Positions 57,555 through 64,000 of a stretch of DNA of 64,000 bases are shown here, piece after piece; position 1 is the first letter of the stretch, and the number at the start of each line of letters is the position of its first letter. Under the pieces are notes generated by a model. The model was not told the origin of the DNA, did not search any database, and saw nothing but the letters and a program-made list of their open reading frames with translations. The position numbers and the translations under genes were made by a program. The stretch lies in the NCBI RefSeq assembly GCF_012396365.1, contig NZ_JAAXPG010000013.1, positions 62,001 through 126,000 of the forward strand. Reading direction: 5' to 3'. This DNA comes from Nocardiopsis alborubida. Lineage in GTDB: Bacteria; Actinomycetota; Actinomycetes; Streptosporangiales; Streptosporangiaceae.

Positions 57555-58712
57555 ATGGCACAGACACCGAGCCCCGAGCCCCCCGACATCGTCGGCCTCA
57601 TGGTGGAGGCCTACCGCCGGGCGGACATCGGGGCGCACAGGATCTCCGCGACGGGCGTGCGCATCCCCCTGCCCGGGGCCGGGCCCTTCGACGCCGACTA
57701 CTCCGAGGCGGTCGAGCGCGCCCGCGAGTACCCCGCCGAGCAGTACCCGCAGATGGCCGAGCAGACCGTCCTCGCCACGATGCGCCGGTTCCGCGAGCAG
57801 GGCGTCCTCCTGGGCACCCACTACCCGCCGCGCTCGGACGACCACGGCCGGGGAGCCCTCGTCGCGGTGTTCGGGCGCATGGGCGTCGAGGTCCGCTTCG
57901 AGACGCCGCGGACCCTGCGCCTGGCGCTGCCCGACGGCGGCCACGCCACCACCGACGTGAGCGCCTACCTCGCCGAGGTCGAGAACGCCTCCGAGGACGG
58001 GGCCTTCGAGGAGGCGGGCCGCTTCGCCGAGACGATCCTCCGCCGCATGGACCAGGTGCGGGAGCAGCCCCCGGCCTCCGCCGAGCGGCTGCGGGTCCGG
58101 CTCTACCCCGGTGACGCCTTCCCCGAGGGCGTGCTCGACGGGCTCGTGGCCCGGGAGCTCGCCCCCGGGCTGTGGCAGACCGTGGCCGTGGACCTTCCCG
58201 ACAGCGTCCAGCCGCTCAGCCGCCGCACCCACGAGGAGTCGGGCCGGGCCACGGAGGAGGTCTTCGCCGAGGCGGTCGCCCGCTCGGTGGCCGAGCCCGT
58301 GGAGGTCAGCGAGCACGAGATCGACGGGGTGGGGATCGTCCACGTCGGCGGACAGCACCTCTACGTCTCGGCGCAGGTGCACGTGCTGGACCGCCACCTG
58401 GGGGAGGCTCCGCACGGCGCGCTCGTCGCGCTCCCGGTGGCGCAGGTGGTCCTGGCGCACCCGCTGGGACAGGCGCACCCGATCCTGGCGATGGAGCGGT
58501 TCCAGGAGCTGGCCGGGAGGTTCGCGGCCGACGCCGACAAACCCGTCACCCCACAGCTCTACTGGTGGCGGCCCGGTTCCGGCACGGACCTTCCCCGTCT
58601 GAGCGCCGTGGCGGTCGAGGTGGACCACGGGGCGGGATCGGTCGCGCTGCGCACCGCCGACCCGGAGTTCGGGCCGCTGCTCGAAAGCCTGATGCGGGCG
58701 GGGCGCGCGTGA
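57555..58712 (+). CDS. Hypothetical protein
   Basis: 385 residues, soluble, alpha/beta composition, not recognised. N-terminal IVGLMVEAYRRADIGAHRIS resembles a DUF1444-type opening only faintly. The C-terminal half has QLYWWRPGSGTDLPRLSAVAVEVDHG. No cofactor or catalytic motif is evident. ATG 57555; AGGAG is 12 bases upstream, rather far. Confidence 0.55.
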   Translation: MAQTPSPEPPDIVGLMVEAYRRADIGAHRISATGVRIPLPGAGPFDADYSEAVERAREYPAEQYPQMAEQTVLATMRRFREQGVLLGTHYPPRSDDHGRGALVAVFGRMGVEVRFETPRTLRLALPDGGHATTDVSAYLAEVENASEDGAFEEAGRFAETILRRMDQVREQPPASAERLRVRLYPGDAFPEGVLDGLVARELAPGLWQTVAVDLPDSVQPLSRRTHEESGRATEEVFAEAVARSVAEPVEVSEHEIDGVGIVHVGGQHLYVSAQVHVLDRHLGEAPHGALVALPVAQVVLAHPLGQAHPILAMERFQELAGRFAADADKPVTPQLYWWRPGSGTDLPRLSAVAVEVDHGAGSVALRTADPEFGPLLESLMRAGRA

Positions 58713-58775
58713 CCGGCTGACCGGCGGTCCGGCCGGGCGCGGGCTCCGCCCCGCCCGGCCGGACCTTCCAGGTTC

Positions 58776-58808
58776 TCGACAACATAAAAATAATACCGTA
58801 TTATTTTT
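58776..58808 (+). promoter_or_regulatory. Leaderless TetR promoter with AT-rich operator
   Basis: -35 TCGACA (58776-58781) and -10 TATTAT (58799-58804), 17 bases apart; the -10 ends 6 bases before the ATG at 58811, so the start codon is about +1. A perfect 10-bp-arm palindrome AAAAATAATA-CCG-TATTATTTTT (58786-58808) covers the spacer and the -10. Confidence 0.75.
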
Positions 58809-58810
58809 TC

Positions 58811-59431
58811 ATGGCACGAACAGCGGACCACGAGGAGCGCAGGCGGCAGGTCGCCCGCGCGCTCCTGAGCGCGGTGGGGGAGCGGGGACTGGCACGGACC
58901 ACCCTCGCCGACGTCGCCGACCAGGCGGGTGTCTCTGTCGGCCTGGTGCAGCGCTACTTCCGCACCAAGTCGCAGCTGCTGCGCTTCGGTGTGGAGTACC
59001 TCTACAAACAGGGCGCCGACCGGCTGACGGCGGTGGGCGCGGACGGGCCGCCGATCGCCTCGGCCCGCGACTGGATCTCCCGCGCGGCGCGGACCCTCCT
59101 GCCGCTCGACGACGAACGCCGCGCCGAGCTGACCGTGTGGCTGGAGTTCCTCCCGACCACGATGACCGACCCGGAGATGTCGCGCCTGCACCGGGACACC
59201 ACCGCCGACCTGGTGGGCGTGTTCGCGCAGGCGATGGACGAGGCGGTGCGCCGGGGCGAACTCCCGCCCGGCACGGACACGCCGGCCGAGGCCGCCGGGC
59301 TCGTCGCCCTCGTGGACGGCCTGACCGTTCACCACCTCATCACCGGGGACGACTCCTTCTCCGAGAGCGCGGTCCGCACCGCGCTCGCCACCCACCTGGA
59401 CCGGCTCTTCCCCGCCCCCGAGGGCCCGTGA
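58811..59431 (+). CDS. TetR-family regulator, BetI-like
   Basis: 206 residues. Helix-turn-helix at about 18-50 (TTLADVADQAGVSVGLVQRY), C-terminal BetI/TetR ligand domain (WISRAARTLLPLDDERRAEL). Probably autorepresses through the palindrome and controls the downstream DUF418 gene, which starts 33 bases after its stop. Confidence 0.9.
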   Translation: MARTADHEERRRQVARALLSAVGERGLARTTLADVADQAGVSVGLVQRYFRTKSQLLRFGVEYLYKQGADRLTAVGADGPPIASARDWISRAARTLLPLDDERRAELTVWLEFLPTTMTDPEMSRLHRDTTADLVGVFAQAMDEAVRRGELPPGTDTPAEAAGLVALVDGLTVHHLITGDDSFSESAVRTALATHLDRLFPAPEGP

Positions 59432-59463
59432 CCCCGTACGAACGAGACACCGAGGGGGCTGGC

Positions 59464-60669
59464 ATGACCAGCACGACACCGCGGCGCACGGCCCCGGTCC
59501 GTCCGGGCACCCGACTGCCCCTGCTCGACGTCCTGCGCGGCGTCGCCATCATGGGCACCCTGGGCACCAACGTGTGGCTGTTCGCCGCGCCGGGCGCCGA
59601 GGCGGGCATCATCTTCGTCCCGGACGCGCTCGGCCCGATGGCGGCCTTCCGCGAGGACCCGTCGGCGGCGTCCCTGGCGCAGGGCCTGTTCGCCTTCGCC
59701 GCCAACGGCAAGTTCCTGGCCCTGCTCACCCTGCTCTTCGGTGTGGGCCTGGCCATCCAGTTCCGCTCCGCGGCCAGGCGCGGCGGGCGCTGGCCCGGCC
59801 CCTACAAGTGGCGGGCGCTGTTCCTGTTCGCCGAGGGGCTCGTGCACTTCACGCTGGTCTTCGCCGGAGACGTGCTCATGGGGTACGCGGCGGCCGCGAT
59901 CGTGGTGGCCTGGCTGCTCACCCGGTCGCAAAGGGCGCAGAACGCGGTCATGTGGGCGTCCGCCGCCCTGCACCTGGCCTTCGTCGGCCTGGTCACGGCC
60001 GTGCTCCTGTACGAACCGGACCCGCAGGGCGCCGAGGTCCCGCCCGAGGCCGTGGAGCTGTACGCCGAGGGCGGCTACCTGGAGCAGGTCGCCTTCCGGC
60101 TCGACAACGCGCTCCTGTTCCGCGCCGAACCGGTCATCACCTTCGCCCTGATGGTGTTCATGTTCCTGCTGGGCGTGCGGCTCCTCCGCGCCGGGGCCTT
60201 CGGCGGCGACGACACCGGCCGCCGGATCCGGGGCCGCCTGCTCGTCTGGGGACTGGGGGTCGGGCTGCCGGTCAACCTGGCCACGTCCCTGGCCGGACCC
60301 GACCTGTTCATGCTGGACCGCTACGTCGCCGCGCCCGTCGTGGCGCTCGGCCTGGTCGGCGCGGTCGGCTGGCTCGTGGACCGGTCGGACCCCGAGGGGC
60401 GGGCGGTCACCGCCGTGTCCTCCCTGGGGCGGATGGCGATGAGCGGCTACGTCGCGCAGAACGTCGTCTGCATGCTGGTCTGCTACGGCTTCGGCCTGGG
60501 ACTGGCCGCGCGCCTGGCCGACACCGGTCCGTGGTGGGTGATGGGGCTGTGGGCGTCGGTGTGCGCCCTGCTCCTGACCGTGTCGACGCTCTGGCTGCGC
60601 CGCTTCGGGGCGGGGCCGCTGGAGGCGTTGCAGAAGGCGGTGCTGGCGCGGGTGCCCGAACGCCGCTGA
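59464..60669 (+). CDS. DUF418-family membrane protein (second copy)
   Basis: 401 residues, about ten helices. LPLLDVLRGVAIMGTLGTN and SSLGRMAMSGYVAQNVVCML are the family ends. Similar in layout to the gene at 19217 but only distantly similar. Behind the TetR gene and probably co-transcribed. GAGGGGG is 6 bases before ATG. Confidence 0.85.
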   Translation: MTSTTPRRTAPVRPGTRLPLLDVLRGVAIMGTLGTNVWLFAAPGAEAGIIFVPDALGPMAAFREDPSAASLAQGLFAFAANGKFLALLTLLFGVGLAIQFRSAARRGGRWPGPYKWRALFLFAEGLVHFTLVFAGDVLMGYAAAAIVVAWLLTRSQRAQNAVMWASAALHLAFVGLVTAVLLYEPDPQGAEVPPEAVELYAEGGYLEQVAFRLDNALLFRAEPVITFALMVFMFLLGVRLLRAGAFGGDDTGRRIRGRLLVWGLGVGLPVNLATSLAGPDLFMLDRYVAAPVVALGLVGAVGWLVDRSDPEGRAVTAVSSLGRMAMSGYVAQNVVCMLVCYGFGLGLAARLADTGPWWVMGLWASVCALLLTVSTLWLRRFGAGPLEALQKAVLARVPERR

Positions 60670-60801
60670 CCGCCCCGGCGCGGGGCCCTCCGGAGGTGGG
60701 AGGGCCCCGCGTGCCGTGTCCACCGCGATCCGCCGACCCGGCGCGTGGAGCTCCGGGCGAACGGCCGTCCGCGGACCCGGCGGCGTTCGGGGCGGGCCCG
60801 G

Positions 60802-61452
60802 TCAGATCTGGTAGACGGGGGTCTGGGGCGCGTTCCACCGCGTGGGGGTGCCCTTGGACCCGAAGAAGTCCCCGCCCTTGCGCAGGGCGTCGTCGGTGCC
60901 CCAGGACTCGTCGCGCCCGACCTTGCGCAGGTGCGGGATGTGCTTGCGGCAGTGGATGTAGGCCTCCTCCACGTGCACCACGGTCCACAGCACCGCCTTC
61001 TGCCCCGGGACCTCGGGCTCGGGCAGGCCGCGGACGTGGCGCCGCAGCTCCACGTCCTCCAGCAGGGACGCGCGGCCGTTGACGTGCAGCCCGATGCGTT
61101 CGTGCGTGAAGTCCAGGAACATCAGGCCCACGTGCGGGTTCTCCAGGATGTTGCCCGCACTGGCGAAGACGCCGTTCCCCCGGAACTCGGGGTAGGTCAG
61201 GGTGTGCTCGTCGATCACGTGGACGAAGCCGGGCGGTCCCGCGCGGAAGCTGGAGTCGCACTCGCCGTGCCGGTCGGAGGTGGCGATGAACATCATCTCC
61301 TGGCGGGCGACGAACTCGCGCATGCGCGGGTTCAGGTGGTCGAGCATCTGGTCTCGGTAGAAGCGTTCGGCGCGTTCGCTCGTGCCGTTCAGCGCCTGGA
61401 CGCGGTGCTCACCCTCGCTGCCGGGGACGTGCCGTGGGGAGGTCTCGCGCAT
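60802..61452 (-). CDS. FMN-binding pyridoxamine-5'-phosphate-oxidase-fold protein
   Basis: 216 residues. FIATSDRHGECDSSFRAGPPGFV, VLDFTHERIGLHVNGRA and the C-terminal CRKHIPHLRKV segment match the PNPOx-like flavin-binding fold family of putative reductases. AGAGG 5 bases before ATG 61452. 147 bases downstream of the globin gene, same strand, so probably one transcript. Confidence 0.82.
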   Translation of the reverse strand: MRETSPRHVPGSEGEHRVQALNGTSERAERFYRDQMLDHLNPRMREFVARQEMMFIATSDRHGECDSSFRAGPPGFVHVIDEHTLTYPEFRGNGVFASAGNILENPHVGLMFLDFTHERIGLHVNGRASLLEDVELRRHVRGLPEPEVPGQKAVLWTVVHVEEAYIHCRKHIPHLRKVGRDESWGTDDALRKGGDFFGSKGTPTRWNAPQTPVYQI

Positions 61453-61599
61453 CACTGCCTCTCGATGGACTGGTGGGGCTGGTGTGGCTGGCCAGGGACG
61501 GAAGGGCCTCTGGTGCCGGGGAGAAGGGGTGTCGGGGAAAAGGGGTGCGGACGCACCGCCCGGTGTGCCGGGGCGTCGGTCAGCGCGCCGCGGCACGGC

Positions 61600-62187
61600 T
61601 CAGCGTGTCGGGGCGTCGGCCCGCAGGTGGGGGGAGGACGCGTCGGCGGAGGGGGCGGGCGAGGGGGACGCGGGGCGCTCCCCGGCCGGGGACGCGGCGG
61701 TTCCGCCGTGCCGGGACGTCCGGGATCCGCCGGAGCGGGCGGCCTCGGCCTCGCGCGCGCCCGCGAGCATGTTGGCGGTGATCCACTCGTAGACCACGAT
61801 CCAGGCCGAGCTCATGGAGGAGGACCAGGTCGGCGAGACCTCGCTGACCGCGCGCACCAGGGCGCGTCCCACGAAGGGGTAGTGCTCGGGCTTGATGTCC
61901 ATGTCCCGCTTGTGCTGGGCGCCCAGCCGCCTCAGGTACCCGGCGACCTCCTCGGGCTCGTCGAGGTAGCGGACGACCTCCAGCAGGGCGAAGGCCATGC
62001 GCTCCTTCTGCGTCTGCATGTTCGCGGGGAACATGTCACGGATGGCGGGCGCCATCTCGAACAGGTTCTGGTAGAAGCGGTCGGCCAGGCGGGTGGAGCC
62101 GGGCGGTAACGCGGAGCACGACTGCCGGACCGCGTCGATGACGGCGGGGGCTGGGAGCGGGACCTCTTCGATGGAGCGGGGAGACAA
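61600..62187 (-). CDS. Single-domain bacterial globin
   Basis: 195 residues. Globin domain at about 10-140, like Vitreoscilla/flavohemoglobin class: Phe53 (CD1, MFPA), Tyr39 (B10), proximal His92 (LGAQHKRD), EHYPFVGRALV. A Ser/Pro/Ala-rich tail of 50 residues replaces the reductase domain. Starts at TTG 62187, with GGAGG 5 bases upstream; longer starts lack a ribosome site. Likely oxygen or NO binding; needs a separate reductase, perhaps the flavin protein downstream. Confidence 0.88.
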   Translation of the reverse strand: MSPRSIEEVPLPAPAVIDAVRQSCSALPPGSTRLADRFYQNLFEMAPAIRDMFPANMQTQKERMAFALLEVVRYLDEPEEVAGYLRRLGAQHKRDMDIKPEHYPFVGRALVRAVSEVSPTWSSSMSSAWIVVYEWITANMLAGAREAEAARSGGSRTSRHGGTAASPAGERPASPSPAPSADASSPHLRADAPTR

Positions 62188-62909
62188 GGAAGCCTCCAAT
62201 CGGGTTGCGGAAAGGGCTGTGCCACGGGGGCGCACGCACCGCCGTGGTTACGGAGCGTAGTAACGCTGAAGGCGCAGGCACGCGTTTCCCGCCGCTTCCC
62301 CGGCCGGGGTGGACCGGCCGGGGTGGACACGTGCGGCTCGGTGCGCGGGGCCGAGCGATCGGACGCACGCGCGGGGGAGGGCCTCAGCTCACCGCTGGCC
62401 CGGCGGGCCCCCGGGGGACGGATGGGCCGACCTGACGGCCGGTCCCGCCCTTCGGGTGTTCCCAGCCTCCGGCGCTCCTGACGGGGCCGTGTGCGCGGGC
62501 TGGGACGAAGGGAACGGACGTAGCGCTCCTTCGGCAGTAGCGGGGGCGTCGGGAACCCTCATCGCTGCCTCGTCTTCTTCCGGATTCAGCGTCCATCCAA
62601 GGTTCGGATAGCTGTGAATGCCACGTGAGGGGTAAACGACGGTCGTTTCAACGTCTACTACCCCCTTTACTGTGCCTGTTGTGGCAATGTAACAGAAATG
62701 TCGACGTTTGAGGATATTACCCTCTGGTAGCGCATGAGGCCACAGTGCTACCTCAGTTCTCTGTCATAACTTTCGTCCTTCGCGTAACAGACGACCTTCG
62801 TGCACCGTCCGGACGGAGCGCGTCAACCGATCGGTTGACACCGCGATCCACCGATCCCGTGGCCGGGCGGGCGATGCCCGGCACGCCCTCTCCGGGCGAT
62901 GCTCGGGGC
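62188..62909. other. 722-bp divergent spacer between globin and ABC genes
   Basis: No gene seen. The right two-thirds is unusually AT-rich (about 62600-62800). It holds a dyad GTTAC/GTAAC (62247-62264), a palindrome AAACGAC-G-GTCGTTT (62634-62648), an inverted repeat GGTAGC/GCTACC (62726-62752), and GTAACAGA repeated at about 62689 and 62784. Confidence 0.6.
62822..62840 (+). promoter_or_regulatory. Perfect 18-bp palindrome overlapping a -35 hexamer, ABC operon operator
   Basis: GTCAACCGATCGGTTGAC (62822-62839); its right end forms TTGACA (62835-62840), a consensus -35. No good -10 at 17-18 bases is seen. Typical of TetR/MarR-type control of drug exporters. Confidence 0.65.
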
Positions 62910-63818
62910 ATGCCGATCATCGACGTCAGGAACCTGCACAAGCGCTACGGGGAGAAGGTCGTCGTCGACGACGTGTCCTTCTCCGTGGAGGAGGGCGAGA
63001 TCTTCGGGATCCTCGGCTCCAACGGGGCCGGGAAGACCACCACGGTCGAGTGCGTCGCGGGGATGCGCCCCACCGACTCCGGATCGATCACCGTGCTCGG
63101 CCGGGACCCGAGGCGGGAGCGGGACGAGGTCCGCCAGCGCCTCGGCGTGCAGCTCCAGGAGGCGCGGCTGCCCGACCGGATCAGGGTCGGGGAGGCCCTC
63201 GACCTCTACGCCTCCTTCTACCGCTCCCCGGCCGACACCGGTGAGCTCATGGAGAGGCTGGGGCTCGCCGACAGGCGCGACACCCAGTACCGCAGACTGT
63301 CCGGGGGACAGAAGCAGCGGGTGTCCATCGCCCTGGCCCTCGTGGGCCGCCCCCGGGTGACCATCCTCGACGAGCTGACCACGGGCCTGGACCCGCAGGC
63401 GCGGCGGGACACCTGGGACCTCGTCGAGGACGTGCGCGACTCCGGCGTCACGGTCGTGCTCGTCACGCACTTCATGGACGAGGCCGAGCGGCTCTGCGAC
63501 CGGCTCGCGGTGATCGACTCGGGCCGCGTCGCCGCCCTGGACACCCCGGCCGGGCTCGTCACACAGGCCGGTTCGGAACAGCAGGTGACCTTCCGTGCGC
63601 CCCCGGAGTTCGACGAGCAGCTCCTCGCCGCGCGGCCCGAGGTGGTCTCCGCGCAGCGTATGGGCAACCAGGTCCGGGTGAGCGGCCGGGGCAACCTGCT
63701 CCACGCCGTGACCTCCGTCCTGGCCCGCGAGCACGTCGTCGCCGAGGACCTGCGGATCGAGCGCTCCAGCCTGGACGACGCGTTCGTCGCCCTGACCGGA
63801 AGGGCCCTCGAATCATGA
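62910..63818 (+). CDS. Multidrug-type ABC transporter ATPase (DrrA-like)
   Basis: 302 residues. Walker A GSNGAGKTTT, signature LSGGQKQRVSIA, Walker B VTILDELTTGLDPQ, and the H-loop VLVTHFMDEAERL. The C-terminal 70 residues are the DrrA/CcmA regulatory extension. ATG 62910; an earlier in-frame ATG exists at 62874. Pairs with the following permease to export drugs or lipids. Confidence 0.92.
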   Translation: MPIIDVRNLHKRYGEKVVVDDVSFSVEEGEIFGILGSNGAGKTTTVECVAGMRPTDSGSITVLGRDPRRERDEVRQRLGVQLQEARLPDRIRVGEALDLYASFYRSPADTGELMERLGLADRRDTQYRRLSGGQKQRVSIALALVGRPRVTILDELTTGLDPQARRDTWDLVEDVRDSGVTVVLVTHFMDEAERLCDRLAVIDSGRVAALDTPAGLVTQAGSEQQVTFRAPPEFDEQLLAARPEVVSAQRMGNQVRVSGRGNLLHAVTSVLAREHVVAEDLRIERSSLDDAFVALTGRALES

Positions 63819-64000
63819 GCACCGACACCCGGAAGGGGAGCCCCGTGTCCACCCTGTTGCGTATCACCGCGACCGAGGCCCGGCTGCTGACGCGCGAACC
63901 CGTGGCGATCAGCGTCGGGATCCTGCTGCCCACCGTGCTCCTGCTGGGGCTCGGCGCGCTGCCGGTGCTGCGGGAGCCCTCCCCGGAGTTCGGCGGCCAG
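63815..64000 (+). CDS. ABC-2 type permease, start only (truncated by window end)
   Basis: First 62 codons visible. ATG 63815 overlaps the ATPase stop by 4 bases. Residues STLLRITATEARLLTREPV then a hydrophobic segment (ISVGILLPTVLLLGLGALPV) fit the first helix of an ABC-2 permease. The rest is outside. Confidence 0.75.
   Translation, partial: MSTDTRKGSPVSTLLRITATEARLLTREPVAISVGILLPTVLLLGLGALPVLREPSPEFGGQ

Overview
The window is very GC-rich DNA with strong third-position G/C bias, many GTG starts, stop/start overlaps of 4 bases and hairpin terminators without U-tracts. Together with LacI/ROK/PadR/PucR-type regulators, a PopR-type ClpP circuit and a CBM2-bearing xyloglucanase, this points to a filamentous actinobacterium. 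A Nocardiopsis-like, halo- or alkali-tolerant member of the Nocardiopsidaceae is my best guess, from gene content only. No rRNA, tRNA, CRISPR array, prophage or insertion sequence was seen.

Layout. 1-9.1 kb: plant-polysaccharide use, with the C-terminal part of a secreted GH74 xyloglucanase with CBM2, a CUT1-type sugar ABC importer without its own ATPase (two permeases and a lipoprotein), and a cytoplasmic GH3 glycosidase, followed by a 48-bp tandem repeat. 9.2-15.1 kb: serine hydrolase and PadR regulator, a ROK repressor, GNAT, Nudix, HAD and isopentenyl-diphosphate isomerase genes. 15.4-22.8 kb: an unusual zinc-ribbon SDR protein, a DesK/NarL-like two-component pair, a DUF418 membrane protein, a hydrolase, and a BNR-propeller/MoaD-like pair. 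23.2-29.8 kb: regulators (TetR, PucR, two MerR), a GreA-like factor, small hypothetical genes, Hsp20, and a 700-bp non-coding stretch with nested repeats.

29.9-36.7 kb holds a complete Mrp-type Na+/H+ antiporter operon (MrpAB fusion, C, D, E, F, G), divergent from a MarR gene whose palindrome overlaps the mrp promoter. 37.5-39.5 kb holds a clpP pair with a PopR-type regulator; an inverted repeat matching the published PopR box precedes clpP and a second, related one precedes popR. 39.7-40.6 kb has two small membrane proteins.

40.9-54.5 kb is a galactoside-utilisation divergon. DeoR-galT-galE-galK run leftward; a sugar ABC importer, a GH36 alpha-galactosidase and a GH2 beta-galactosidase run rightward. 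The logic is import of alpha/beta-galactosides, cytoplasmic cleavage, then the Leloir pathway. 54.5-64 kb: a decayed MarR gene, a ferric-reductase-like membrane protein, CsbD-like protein, a Bacillus-type PdxK, a TetR gene with an AT-rich operator and probably leaderless mRNA, a second DUF418 protein, a flavin-binding protein and a single-domain globin, and the start of a drug-type ABC exporter whose permease runs off the window.

All calls come from reading the sequence; no database search was possible, and family names are from memory of conserved motifs.
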